Positions 34,018 to 41,871 of a stretch of 64,000 bases of DNA are shown here, piece by piece. Positions within the stretch are counted from its first letter, which is position 1. The number at the start of each line of letters is the position of its first letter. The notes beneath the pieces are model-generated. The model did not search any database and was not told the origin of the DNA. It was given only the letters and a program-made list of their open reading frames with translations. A program made the position numbers and the translations under genes. Origin of the DNA: Clostridia bacterium. Lineage in GTDB: Bacteria > Bacillota > Clostridia > Christensenellales > Borkfalkiaceae. The stretch is taken from the NCBI GenBank assembly GCA_017558825.1, contig JAFYTO010000011.1, positions 92,012 to 156,011 on the forward strand, read 5' to 3'.

Positions 34018-35053
34018 AATACGAAAACCAGAATATTTGCTTTCGCCGTTGCGTTTAACAATGGGTGTTTTAATAACGTGGCTTATTGGAATAGTGCTTG
34101 GCGTAGGCTTAAGTATGCTTGTTACTAGATATATCAATTACGGTCAAAACGTGCAGTACGTAATTATTATAGTGGCATTTGTTTTAACCTGTTTTTTAGT
34201 AGCTCTTCTTATATCGTTTTTAGTAACGTACGGTGGCATGAAACTTATAAACAATATAAATGAAAACTTAAAAAAGGTCTCAGAGGGCGATTATACGGCA
34301 AAATTATCACTAAAAACAAAAAGTCCGCAAATCAACTCTGTTGTAGATAAATTTAATGAAATGGTAACCCAGCTAAACTCTGTTACCGTTTTAAAAAACG
34401 ACTTCATTTCAGGCTTTTCACACGAGTTTAAAACCCCTATAGTTTCGCTTAAAGGTTACGCAGAACTTTTGGCAGAAGGCCAAAATTTAACTGAAGAACA
34501 AAAGGAATATGCGCGCATAATATTAGAGGAGAGCGAAAGGCTTTCACGCCTTTCAGAAAACTCTCTTATGTTAGCAAAACTTGATAGCCAAACTAAAATT
34601 ATTGAAAAGAAAAAGTTTTTACTTAACGGACAGATAGAAGACTGTGTTTTGCTTTTAGACGGTGCGCTAAAAGAAAAGAACATAGAAGTTGAAATGGACC
34701 TTAAAAAAGTTTATTATTCAAGCGACCCTTATTTAATAAAAGAGGTATGGATAAACTTATTGTCTAATTCTATTAAATACTGTGATAATGGTGGTAAAAT
34801 TAGCGTTAAGTTAAGAAAGGAATATGGTAATATTATAGTAGAAATTAAAGATAACGGTGCTGGAATGACAAGCGAAGTAAAAAAGCATATTTTTGATAAG
34901 TTTTATCAAGGAGACGTATCGCACGCAAGCAAAGGTTTGGGGCTTGGCTTAACTATTGTAAAGCGTATTTTAGAACTTACGAAAGGCACTATAGAATGTC
35001 AAAGTAGCGAGGGTGAAGGCACTACAATGACTGTAAAATTAAAATCAAAATAA
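34004..35053 (+). CDS. Membrane sensor histidine kinase
   Basis: 349 residues. Two membrane segments (about 15-42 and 52-80) separated by only a few extracellular residues, then a HAMP linker, HisKA domain with H140 in SGFSHEFKTPIVSLKGYAELL, and HATPase_c domain with N box (WINLLSNSIKY), DNGAGM, FDKFYQGD and GLGLGLTIVKRI. The very short extracytoplasmic loop suggests that it senses a signal inside the membrane or via a partner, as in BceS/LiaS-like kinases. Cognate regulator lies immediately upstream. Confidence 0.93.
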   Translation: MKKIKIRKPEYLLSPLRLTMGVLITWLIGIVLGVGLSMLVTRYINYGQNVQYVIIIVAFVLTCFLVALLISFLVTYGGMKLINNINENLKKVSEGDYTAKLSLKTKSPQINSVVDKFNEMVTQLNSVTVLKNDFISGFSHEFKTPIVSLKGYAELLAEGQNLTEEQKEYARIILEESERLSRLSENSLMLAKLDSQTKIIEKKKFLLNGQIEDCVLLLDGALKEKNIEVEMDLKKVYYSSDPYLIKEVWINLLSNSIKYCDNGGKISVKLRKEYGNIIVEIKDNGAGMTSEVKKHIFDKFYQGDVSHASKGLGLGLTIVKRILELTKGTIECQSSEGEGTTMTVKLKSK

Positions 35054-35055
35054 AA

Positions 35056-35082
35056 AAAGCGTGGTAAAATTGCCACGCTTTT
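35056..35082. terminator. Bidirectional intrinsic terminator
   Basis: Stem GCGTGG(T) / (G)CCACGC with A- and T-runs on its two sides, between the convergent kinase (+) and trkH (-). Confidence 0.85.
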
Positions 35083-35094
35083 AATTTATGTTTT

Positions 35095-36540
35095 TTATTT
35101 TTTTAGCCAAGTTGATGGAGCAAGAGCTATTAAAAGTGGATAAATTTCAAGCCTGCCTAAAAGCATTGCTATCATCAATATTATTTTAGAAAACGGAGAG
35201 AAACTTGCATACGTTTCAATAGGGCCTACAGCACCAAAGCCAGGGCCTATATTGTTAAAGCAGGCAATTGAGGCTGAAAGGTTGGTTTCAAATGAAAACC
35301 CGTCTATAGATAGTAAAAACGCTATAATTGCTATTAAAACAACGTAGATTGCAAAGTAAGAAGTTACTCCGCTTACTGACGCTTCGTCAATTCTTTTGCC
35401 TTCTAATTGAATAGTGTTAACGCGCTTAGGATTAATAATTCGCTTAAATTCAGCGCCTATTTTTTTAAATAAAAGCATTACTCTTGAAACTTTAAGACCG
35501 CCTGCAGAAGAGCCCGCCGAACCGCCTATAATCATTAGCATTAAAAGAGTGCTTTTTGCCATTTCGCTCCAAAGGTTATAGTCTGCTGTAGAGAAGCCGG
35601 TAGTTGTCATTACAGATGAAACTTGGAATACTGAAAGCCTTAACGCTTCTTCAAAATTTGCGCAAGTTTTTAAAATGTTTAGTAAAACTACTATTACGGC
35701 TGAAACAAAGATTAAAATATAAACTTTTAATTCCGCACTTTTAAAGGCTGATTTAAATTTACCTATTGCAATTAAGAAATAAACGTTAAAGTTAACGCCA
35801 AATAAAAGCATAAAAATTGCAATTACCCATTGGCTGTAACTAGAAAAACTAGCAACGCTGTCACCATATATTCCAAAACCGCCTGTGCCTGCCGTAGCTA
35901 AAGCCGTAACTATACTATCGTATATAGGCATTTTACCTAAAAAGAGCATAACTATCAATAAAATTGTTAAGCCGGAATATATAAGGTATGGTATTTTTGC
36001 CGTGTCTTTAGAGCGCGGTGTAATTTTGTCAATTATAGGGCCGGGCATTTCAGCGCGCAAAACGTGAATAGACCTGTCGCTCGTTTTTGATATGAACGCC
36101 ACTACAAAAACTAAAATTCCCATACCGCCTATCCAATGTGTAAAGCAGCGCCACAAATTCAATCCGTATCCAAGCTGTGTAACGTCTTTTACAACGGAAG
36201 CGCCAGTCGTAGTAAAACCACTTACCGTTTCAAATAGCGCATCTATAAAAGATGGAATTTTTCCGCTTATAATAAATGGCAACGAGCCTATTATAGACAT
36301 AGAAATCCAAGCAAGTGCAACTATAACAAATCCCTCACGCGCGTAAATTATATGGTTAGAAGTTTTTGTAAAGAAAACTAGCAATCCGCCTAAAATAAAG
36401 GCTATAACCGCAGTTATTAAAAAAGCTAAAACGGAAAAGTTTTCCGTGTATATTATGGAGGTTATTAGTGGCAAAAGTAGCAGTATGGCTTCAATTCGCA
36501 CTACTCTACCCACAATATTCCATATCATTTTATTATTCAT
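35095..36540 (-). CDS. trkH: Trk-type potassium uptake membrane subunit
   Basis: 481 residues with the four M1-P-M2 repeats of TrkH/KtrB. Filter-like glycines appear in SGFTTTGASVV, ATAGTGGFGIYG, SVMTTTGFSTADYN and FNNIGPGFGAVGP, and GGSAGSSAGGLKVSR is the intramembrane gating region. It forms the potassium-conducting dimer gated by the TrkA protein encoded 13 bases upstream. Length and the RLEIYPLLI ending favour TrkH over the shorter KtrB. Confidence 0.93.
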   Translation of the reverse strand: MNNKMIWNIVGRVVRIEAILLLLPLITSIIYTENFSVLAFLITAVIAFILGGLLVFFTKTSNHIIYAREGFVIVALAWISMSIIGSLPFIISGKIPSFIDALFETVSGFTTTGASVVKDVTQLGYGLNLWRCFTHWIGGMGILVFVVAFISKTSDRSIHVLRAEMPGPIIDKITPRSKDTAKIPYLIYSGLTILLIVMLFLGKMPIYDSIVTALATAGTGGFGIYGDSVASFSSYSQWVIAIFMLLFGVNFNVYFLIAIGKFKSAFKSAELKVYILIFVSAVIVVLLNILKTCANFEEALRLSVFQVSSVMTTTGFSTADYNLWSEMAKSTLLMLMIIGGSAGSSAGGLKVSRVMLLFKKIGAEFKRIINPKRVNTIQLEGKRIDEASVSGVTSYFAIYVVLIAIIAFLLSIDGFSFETNLSASIACFNNIGPGFGAVGPIETYASFSPFSKIILMIAMLLGRLEIYPLLIALAPSTWLKK

Positions 36541-36553
36541 AAGTCACCGTTTT

Positions 36554-37918
36554 TTATTTTAAAATAGCATCGTAAATATCGTATAGGCTTTGACCAGCTG
36601 TAGAAATTATAACGTGGTCGCCAGCCTTAATAACGTCTTCTCCGCACGGAATAATGCACGACCTGTCTCTAATAATTCCCGCTATCAACGTGTTTTTGTT
36701 AAATCGCAAATTTTTAATAGGAACGTCTTTAAACTTAAAGTCGTCTAAAATTAAAAATTCAACAGCTTCAGCCTTACCGCCAAGAAGCCTATAAAGCGTT
36801 TCTAATTTACTTCCTTTTACGTTTTCAAGACCGCGTGCAAATCTTACTAAAACGTTTGCAACTATTGTTTTTGGCGAAATTTGAGAGCCTACTCCAAGTT
36901 CTTCCGAAATCGAGCCCAATTCTTTGTTGTTAACTTTGGTTATAACTTTTCCAACGCCTTTGCTATTTGCGTAATATGACATTAAAATATTTGCCTCGTC
37001 ACTGTTTGTTAAGGCAACTAATGCGCTTGCATCTGTAATTCTATTTTCACGAAGTAATTCGTGCGAAGTTCCGTCACCGCAAATAATGGTTGGAACGTTT
37101 TCAAGCCTTGTTGCAAAATCTTCGCATTTTTGCCTATCTTTTTCTATTATTTTTACAGAGTTTTTACTCTTGATTAAAAGTGAAGACAAATAGTATGCAA
37201 TTTTACTTGCACCAACCAAAACCACGTCTTTAACTTGTTTTTGTTCAAAACCTAAAAGTTTAAGAAGTGTATGGCTTTGCGTAATTTGTGCAATTATTCC
37301 TATTTTATCGCTTTCGCATAAAACGAAAGAACCGTTAGGTACGGTAAGTTCTCCGTTTCTTAAAACTGAAAAAACTATAAAGTTTACCGGTATTTTTTTA
37401 CGCAATTCTAAAAGTGGAACACCTATAAGAGGAGAGTTCTTGTTTACGTTTAACTCTAAAACTTCAAACGAATTGCGTGAAAACATTTCAACGTTGGTTG
37501 CAGACGGCAACTTTAAAAGGTTGAATATAAATTGCGCAGTCATAAGTTCAGGGTTAATTGTCATTGAAAGTTCAAGTTGGTCCTTAACAAAGTCAAAGCT
37601 TTTACGATTGTATTCGTAATCTCTCGTTCTAGCAACGGTGTGTTTAGCACCCATTTTTTTAGCAACGTAACAGCTTAACATATTAAGCTCGTCAACTCCT
37701 GTAACGGCAATAAACAAGTCTGCACTTTTTACGCCGGCATCTTTTAAAACGTCATAAGAAGTGCAGTTGCCTACTATTCCTAAAACGTCTAAAGTGTCAG
37801 TCATGCTTGCAACAACGTTCCTGTCTATATCAATAACGGTAACGTTGTGATTTTCTTTAAGCATACTTCTAATAATTGATTTTCCTATTTTGCCACATCC
37901 GGCAACAATAATATCCAT
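36554..37918 (-). CDS. trkA: Trk potassium uptake NAD-binding subunit
   Basis: 454 residues, two tandem RCK halves, each with a Rossmann TrkA-N domain (DIIVAGCGKIGKSIIRSMLKENHNVTVIDID and DVVLVGASKIAYYLSSLLIKSKNSVKIIEKD) and a TrkA-C domain. The full-length double form is typical of TrkA rather than KtrA. Binds NAD(H)/ATP and gates TrkH. Its own near-consensus promoter lies just upstream; trkH follows in the same transcript. Confidence 0.94.
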   Translation of the reverse strand: MDIIVAGCGKIGKSIIRSMLKENHNVTVIDIDRNVVASMTDTLDVLGIVGNCTSYDVLKDAGVKSADLFIAVTGVDELNMLSCYVAKKMGAKHTVARTRDYEYNRKSFDFVKDQLELSMTINPELMTAQFIFNLLKLPSATNVEMFSRNSFEVLELNVNKNSPLIGVPLLELRKKIPVNFIVFSVLRNGELTVPNGSFVLCESDKIGIIAQITQSHTLLKLLGFEQKQVKDVVLVGASKIAYYLSSLLIKSKNSVKIIEKDRQKCEDFATRLENVPTIICGDGTSHELLRENRITDASALVALTNSDEANILMSYYANSKGVGKVITKVNNKELGSISEELGVGSQISPKTIVANVLVRFARGLENVKGSKLETLYRLLGGKAEAVEFLILDDFKFKDVPIKNLRFNKNTLIAGIIRDRSCIIPCGEDVIKAGDHVIISTAGQSLYDIYDAILK

Positions 37919-37965
37919 AAATTATTCCTTAAAAAGTCCTTATTTTTTTGTTGGACACTATCATT

Positions 37966-37994
37966 ATTTTACTCTTTTTAAAAAAAGTTGTCAA
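37966..37994 (-). promoter_or_regulatory. Promoter of trkA-trkH
   Basis: On the - strand TTGACA (37989-37994), 17-base spacer, TAAAAT (37966-37971); about 48 bases before the trkA ATG. The leader is too short for a c-di-AMP riboswitch. Confidence 0.8.
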
Positions 37995-38021
37995 ATTGCT
38001 AATCAAAAAATTTAAAAAGAG

Positions 38022-38038
38022 CACAACGTATAGTGTGT
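38022..38038 (+). promoter_or_regulatory. Shared upstream motif, copy 1
   Basis: CACAACGTATAGTGTGT, about 85 bases before the rpmG -35 box; matches 15 of 17 bases of the motif at 63488 upstream of the rRNA promoters. Function unknown. Confidence 0.35.
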
Positions 38039-38123
38039 GTAAGTGCGCAAAAAGTCTAAATATAGTGTAATTTGCCTATTATATATAATATTTAAAAATA
38101 TTTTGCAAAACCGCTAAAAAAAG

Positions 38124-38152
38124 TTGACAAAAAAAATTCGATAATGTAAAAT
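38124..38152 (+). promoter_or_regulatory. Promoter of rpmG-secE-nusG-rplKA
   Basis: TTGACA (38124-38129), 17 bases, TAAAAT (38147-38152). Confidence 0.85.
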
Positions 38153-38203
38153 AGTAAAGCACTCCAAATAGGGGGTGTTAATTTTTTAGGATGGATTTTG
38201 AAA

Positions 38204-38365
38204 ATGGCAAAAGGTAATGCAGTAAGAATAACTCTTGCGTGCACAGAATGCAAGCAAAGAAACTATGACGTTTATAAAAACAAAAAGAACACACCAGACA
38301 GAATTGAACTTAGCAAATATTGTCCTTTCTGCAAAAAACACACTGCACACAAAGAAACAAAATAA
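38204..38365 (+). CDS. rpmG: 50S ribosomal protein L33
   Basis: A 53-residue gene, found by its sequence [21 protein letters not shown]. It is the zinc-binding (C+) form of bL33 with CTEC near residue 13 and CPFC near residue 40, and the family motif [25 protein letters not shown]. The ATG is preceded by AGGATGG; an ATG at 38191 is out of frame. First gene of the rpmG-secE-nusG-rplK-rplA transcript, the usual Firmicutes order, though without the tRNA-Trp often found here. Confidence 0.95.
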   Translation: MAKGNAVRITLACTECKQRNYDVYKNKKNTPDRIELSKYCPFCKKHTAHKETK

Positions 38366-38424
38366 TAGCGGTTGTTTTTTGTTTATAAAAAGTCGTAAAA
38401 CGGCAGGGGCCGTTGAGGTGTAAA

Positions 38425-38673
38425 ATGAAAGAAAAAACTAAGCAGGTTGCAGTTAAAAAGCAACCTAAAAACAAAAGGCCTAATTTCTTCCAAAGAATAG
38501 GCAAAAAAATAAGAGAAGTATTTTCCGAAATCAAGAAGGTGTCTTGGCCTTCATTTGGCAAAGTAGTTAAGCAAACAGGCGTTGTTTTAGGCGTTGTTAT
38601 GCTTTTCTTAGTTGTCATAACTTTAATGGATTTCGGTCTTAGTCAATTGCTCAAGCTTTTGACTAATATTTAA
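38425..38673 (+). CDS. secE: Preprotein translocase subunit SecE
   Basis: 82 residues. A basic N-terminal extension (KEKTKQVAVKKQPKNKRPNFFQRIGKKI) leads into the conserved amphipathic helix REVFSEIKKVSWPSFGKVVKQT and one membrane helix (VVLGVVMLFLVVITLMDFGLSQLL). It is the small essential subunit of the SecYEG channel. The ATG at 38425 follows a GAGGTG site at 38415-38420; directly before that site sits a compact hairpin, AACGGC-AGGG-GCCGTT (38399-38414), which may protect or modulate the start region. Confidence 0.94.
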   Translation: MKEKTKQVAVKKQPKNKRPNFFQRIGKKIREVFSEIKKVSWPSFGKVVKQTGVVLGVVMLFLVVITLMDFGLSQLLKLLTNI

Positions 38674-38687
38674 TAGGGGTATTTACA

Positions 38688-39209
38688 ATGGCTCAAACAG
38701 CAAAATGGTATGTAATTCATACTTATTCCGGTTACGAGGCTATGGTTAAAGACACCCTCGAAAAAATGGTTGTAAATAGCAACTTACAAGGTCAAATACT
38801 TGAAGTTAAAATACCTATGGAAGAAACTATTGAAGAAAAAAACGGCAAAAAGAAGGTCGTTTTAAAAAAGGTTCTTCCTTGCTACGTATTTATTAAATTA
38901 GTTTATTCAAACGAACTTTGGTTTATGATTACTAACACTCGTGGCGTAACTGGTTTCGTAGGCCCTCAAGGCAAGGCGTTACCACTTACGGAAGACGAGG
39001 TTAAACGCATGCGCCTTGAAGACGTTGTTGAAAACGCTAACTTTAATAAAGGCGATAAGGTTACTATCGTTTCTGGTCCGCTTGACGGATTTGAAGGTAT
39101 TATCTTAGACCTTAACGATGCTAACCAAAAGGCAAAAGTTAAAGTTGCTATGTTTAACACTGAAACGGAAGTTGAAGTAGATTACGTTCAACTTAAAGTA
39201 TTAAATTAA
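38688..39209 (+). CDS. nusG: Transcription termination/antitermination protein NusG
   Basis: 173 residues. NGN domain from AKWYVIHTYSGYEAMVKDTLEKM through LPCYVFIKLVYSNELWFMITNTRGVTGFVGPQGKALPLTEDEV, then KOW domain KGDKVTIVSGPLDGFEGIILDLNDANQKAKVKVAMFNTETEVEVDYVQLKVL. It binds RNA polymerase and modulates pausing and termination, and couples to ribosomes. Directly follows secE by 14 bases, the classic arrangement. Confidence 0.96.
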   Translation: MAQTAKWYVIHTYSGYEAMVKDTLEKMVVNSNLQGQILEVKIPMEETIEEKNGKKKVVLKKVLPCYVFIKLVYSNELWFMITNTRGVTGFVGPQGKALPLTEDEVKRMRLEDVVENANFNKGDKVTIVSGPLDGFEGIILDLNDANQKAKVKVAMFNTETEVEVDYVQLKVLN

Positions 39210-39238
39210 AACTATCGAATTTATTTCGTTAGAATATA

Positions 39239-39284
39239 GTGGGAGAGGCGTTCAAATATTTTCAAGTCGCCTTGCACGTACCAC
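39239..39284 (+). ncRNA. L1-binding-type mRNA leader element, copy 1 (before rplK)
   Basis: Two stacked helices with an asymmetric internal loop: outer GTGG (39239-39242) / CCAC (39281-39284), inner AGGCG (39246-39250) / CGCCT (39268-39272), 3' internal loop TGCACGTA. This layout resembles the ribosomal-protein L1 target known before rplK/rplA in Firmicutes, which copies the L1 site of 23S rRNA and allows autorepression. It ends just before the rplK ribosome binding site. Confidence 0.65.
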
Positions 39285-39301
39285 ATTAGGAGGATTTTTT
39301 T

Positions 39302-39727
39302 ATGGCTAAAAAAGTTACTGCTGTAGTTAAATTACAGTTACAAGCCGGAAAAGCAACACCAGGACCACCAGTTGGTTCAACACTCGGACCTTACGGTATT
39401 AACTTACCAGGTTTCACAAAAGAGTTTAACGCAAAAACTCAAGATAAAGTAGGATATGTAATTCCAGTTGTTATTACAATATACCAAGACCGTTCGTTCA
39501 CGTTTATTCTTAAAACGCCACCTGCTCCAGAACTTATTAAAAAAGCATGCGGTATTGAAACTGCAAGTGCTGCACCTAATAAGAACAAAGTTGCAAAACT
39601 TACAAAGGCGCAAGTAGAAGAGATTGCAAAAATCAAGATGGTTGACACAAACGCTGCTTCATTAGAAGCTTGCATGAGCATGATTAAAGGTACTGCTCGT
39701 AGTATGGGTGTAACCGTAGAAGAATAA
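39302..39727 (+). CDS. rplK: 50S ribosomal protein L11
   Basis: 141 residues, normal uL11 length: [43 protein letters not shown] (N-domain with the proline-rich linker), [23 protein letters not shown], and the rRNA-binding C-domain [40 protein letters not shown]. Part of the GTPase-associated centre. AGGAGG site precedes the ATG. Confidence 0.97.
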   Translation: MAKKVTAVVKLQLQAGKATPGPPVGSTLGPYGINLPGFTKEFNAKTQDKVGYVIPVVITIYQDRSFTFILKTPPAPELIKKACGIETASAAPNKNKVAKLTKAQVEEIAKIKMVDTNAASLEACMSMIKGTARSMGVTVEE

Positions 39728-39734
39728 AAGGTGA

Positions 39735-39779
39735 GTGGGAGAGGCGCGCAAATTTATAATGTCGCCTTGCATGTACCAC
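39735..39779 (+). ncRNA. L1-binding-type mRNA leader element, copy 2 (before rplA)
   Basis: Near-repeat of the element at 39239: GTGG (39735-39738) / CCAC (39776-39779) and AGGCG (39742-39746) / CGCCT (39763-39767), with 3' loop TGCATGTA and a variable tip. It covers the leader between the rplK stop and the AGGAGG of rplA. Confidence 0.65.
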
Positions 39780-39797
39780 AAGGAGGATTCTAATATA

Positions 39798-40487
39798 ATG
39801 AAATATGGAAAGAAATATGCCGAAAGCATAAAGAGTTATGATAAAACAAAACTTTACGACTTAAGCGACGCTATTGACGTTGTTTTAAGCACTGCAAAAG
39901 CAAACTTTGACGAGTCTATCGAGTTCCACACAAAACTCGGCGTTGACCCAAAACAAGCAGACCAACAAGTTAGAGGCGTTATCGTTCTCCCTAACGGAAC
40001 TGGTAAAACTGCTAGAGTTTTAGTTATCGCTAAAGGTGACAAGGCAGACATCGCTCAACAAGCTGGCGCAGATTACGTTGGCGCAGAAGACATCGTTGCA
40101 AAAATTCAAAAAGATAACTGGTTTGAATTTGACGTTGTTATTACAACTCCAGACATGATGGGTGTCGTTGGTAGAATTGGTAAACTTTTAGGTCCTAAAG
40201 GCCTTATGCCAAACCCTAAGTCAGGCACAGTTACTATGGACGTTGAAAAAGCTATTAAAGACGTTAAGGCTGGTAAAGTTGAATACAGACTTGACAAGAC
40301 TGCAGTTATTCACTGCACAATTGGCAAAAAGAGCTTTGGTAAAGAAAAACTTATTGAAAACTACCAAGCACTTTTAGATGCTATTATTAAAGCTAAGCCT
40401 GCATCTGCAAAAGGTCAATACATTAAGAGTATTACTGTTGCAAGCACTATGGGCCCTGGCGTAAAAGTAGCAAATAAAAACGCGTAA
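39798..40487 (+). CDS. rplA: 50S ribosomal protein L1
   Basis: 229 residues, the normal uL1 length when started at ATG 39798 ([16 protein letters not shown]), which follows AGGAGGATT. Longer in-frame starts would read through the RNA element at 39735 and are rejected. Motifs: [78 protein letters not shown]. Binds the L1 stalk of 23S rRNA and probably represses rplK and rplA by binding the two leader elements. Confidence 0.97.
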   Translation: MKYGKKYAESIKSYDKTKLYDLSDAIDVVLSTAKANFDESIEFHTKLGVDPKQADQQVRGVIVLPNGTGKTARVLVIAKGDKADIAQQAGADYVGAEDIVAKIQKDNWFEFDVVITTPDMMGVVGRIGKLLGPKGLMPNPKSGTVTMDVEKAIKDVKAGKVEYRLDKTAVIHCTIGKKSFGKEKLIENYQALLDAIIKAKPASAKGQYIKSITVASTMGPGVKVANKNA

Positions 40488-40493
40488 AAACGT

Positions 40494-40522
40494 TTGACAA
40501 AACATTGGCGGTATGTTAAAAT
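40494..40522 (+). promoter_or_regulatory. Promoter of rplJ-rplL
   Basis: TTGACA (40494-40499), 17 bases, TAAAAT (40517-40522), starting six bases after the rplA stop. Confidence 0.85.
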
Positions 40523-40529
40523 AACCGCA

Positions 40530-40676
40530 TAACAACAAAACAGCCGTAGAAAGCAGGTTTTTAAGAAACGTAAGTTCACCAGCCGAGGTTCGTTAAATAG
40601 CGCACTAACTATATATAATATTAGTCCGCCCTTTATCGCTACTCGGTAAGGGGCGGTTTTTTACGGGAAAATAATA
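40530..40676 (+). ncRNA. L10 leader
   Basis: The region between the rplJ promoter and gene contains the CCAGCCGAGGTTC stretch typical of the ribosomal L10 leader (binding site of the L10-L7/L12 complex) and ends in the terminator hairpin at 40625. It presumably mediates autoregulation. Confidence 0.75.
40625..40662 (+). terminator. Attenuator terminator of L10 leader
   Basis: Twelve-pair stem CCGCCCTTTATC / GGTAAGGGGCGG around GCTACTC, followed by six T, placed 30 bases before the rplJ start. Confidence 0.85.
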
Positions 40677-40691
40677 ATGGAGGTAAAATCA

Positions 40692-41183
40692 TTGTCAGCA
40701 AATATTGAGGCTAAAAAGCAGGTTGTAGAAGAAATTAAGGCAAAAATTAGCGCAAGCAAATCTGTAGTGTTAGTTGACTATAAAGGTTTAACTGTTGCAG
40801 AAGATACAGAGTTCAGAAATGAATTTAGAAAAGCCGGCGTTCAATACAAAGTGCTTAAAAACACATTGGTAAGAAAGGCATTTAATGATTTAGGTGTAAC
40901 TGCATTTGATAATGACCTTAACGGTACAACGGCAGTTGCTTTCGGTCAAGACGAAGTTAGCGCATCTAAAATCGTTATAACTAACGCAAAGAAGTTTGAT
41001 AACAAACTTTTTGCAAAAAGTGCATACGTTGACGGTGCATATCTTGATAAGAAAGGTGTAGAAGCTCTTGCAGCTATTCCTTCAAAAGAAGCACTTTATG
41101 CACAAGTGGCTGGTACGCTTTCAAATATCGTACGCGGCTTAGCAGTTGCTCTTAACAGAGTTGCTGAAAAAATGGGCGAATAA
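40692..41183 (+). CDS. rplJ: 50S ribosomal protein L10
   Basis: 163 residues starting from TTG at 40692, giving the family N-terminus (M)SANIEAKKQVVEEIKAKI. GGAGG at 40679-40683 is ideally spaced (eight bases) for this TTG, and overlaps the in-frame ATG at 40677, which therefore is probably not used. Other uL10 features: KSVVLVDYKGLTVAEDTEFRNEFRKAGVQYKVLKNTLVRKAF, NGTTAVAFG, and a C-terminal helix that binds L7/L12 (LSNIVRGLAVALNRVAEKMG). Base of the ribosomal stalk. Confidence 0.94.
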   Translation: MSANIEAKKQVVEEIKAKISASKSVVLVDYKGLTVAEDTEFRNEFRKAGVQYKVLKNTLVRKAFNDLGVTAFDNDLNGTTAVAFGQDEVSASKIVITNAKKFDNKLFAKSAYVDGAYLDKKGVEALAAIPSKEALYAQVAGTLSNIVRGLAVALNRVAEKMGE

Positions 41184-41244
41184 TCGCCAAACAAACAGCC
41201 TAACGGCTATCTAAATTAAAAAATTAAAAGAGAGGATTATAAAA

Positions 41245-41613
41245 ATGGCAGATATTGCAAAAATTATTGAAGAAATTAAAGGTATGACTGTTTTAGAACT
41301 TAACAGTCTTGTTAAAGCAATCGAAGAAGAATTCGGCGTTAGCGCAGCAGCTCCAGTTGCAGTAGCAGGCGCAGTAGCAGCAGAAGCAGCTCCAGTTGAA
41401 GAAAAGACTGAATTCAACGTTGTATTAAAAGAAGTTGGCGCAAACAAAATTGCTGTTATCAAAGCAGTTAGAGAAATTACTGGTCTTGGCCTTGTTGAAG
41501 CTAAAAACATGGTTGAAAAGATGGGTACTGTTAAAGAAGGCCTTCCTAAAGAAGAAGCTGACAAAATGGTTGAAGCTCTTAAAGCAGCAGGCGCTACAGC
41601 AGTTGCTGAATAA
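41245..41613 (+). CDS. rplL: 50S ribosomal protein L7/L12
   Basis: 122 residues: N-terminal dimerisation helices ([37 protein letters not shown]), an alanine-rich hinge ([16 protein letters not shown]), and the globular factor-binding domain [67 protein letters not shown]. Recruits translation GTPases. Followed by a strong terminator; rpoB, usually next, is absent. Confidence 0.97.
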   Translation: MADIAKIIEEIKGMTVLELNSLVKAIEEEFGVSAAAPVAVAGAVAAEAAPVEEKTEFNVVLKEVGANKIAVIKAVREITGLGLVEAKNMVEKMGTVKEGLPKEEADKMVEALKAAGATAVAE

Positions 41614-41638
41614 TTTTTACCACATTATAATTAATTAC

Positions 41639-41666
41639 CGTTTGGCTTTATGCCAAACGGTTTTTA
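41639..41666 (+). terminator. Intrinsic terminator after rplL
   Basis: Stem CCGTTTGGC / GCCAAACGG, TTTAT loop and T-run. Confidence 0.92.
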
Positions 41667-41792
41667 TTTGCTTTTTTTGATAAAAGCAATCATTTTTTTG
41701 CGATATTATTTTTTAAATTTAGGCGATACAGGTATGTTTTTTAAAAAAATTGCAAAAATAGCGTGTATAGTAAATAAAATTTTAAATTATTG

Positions 41793-41821
41793 TTGTAAAA
41801 ATAAGTTGTTTATGTTATACT
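41793..41821 (+). promoter_or_regulatory. Promoter of SPFH gene cluster
   Basis: TTGTAA (41793-41798), 17 bases, TATACT (41816-41821). The 41667-41792 stretch before it is AT-rich and shows nothing else. Confidence 0.6.
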
Positions 41822-41871
41822 AACATAAAAGAAATTAGCTCGTTGTTAATTTTTAAAAAAAGGAGGCATTT

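Noticed and set aside
39735..39797. N-terminal extension of rplA from 39735
   Set aside because: It would translate the L1-type RNA element; ATG 39798 has AGGAGG and gives the normal L1 length.
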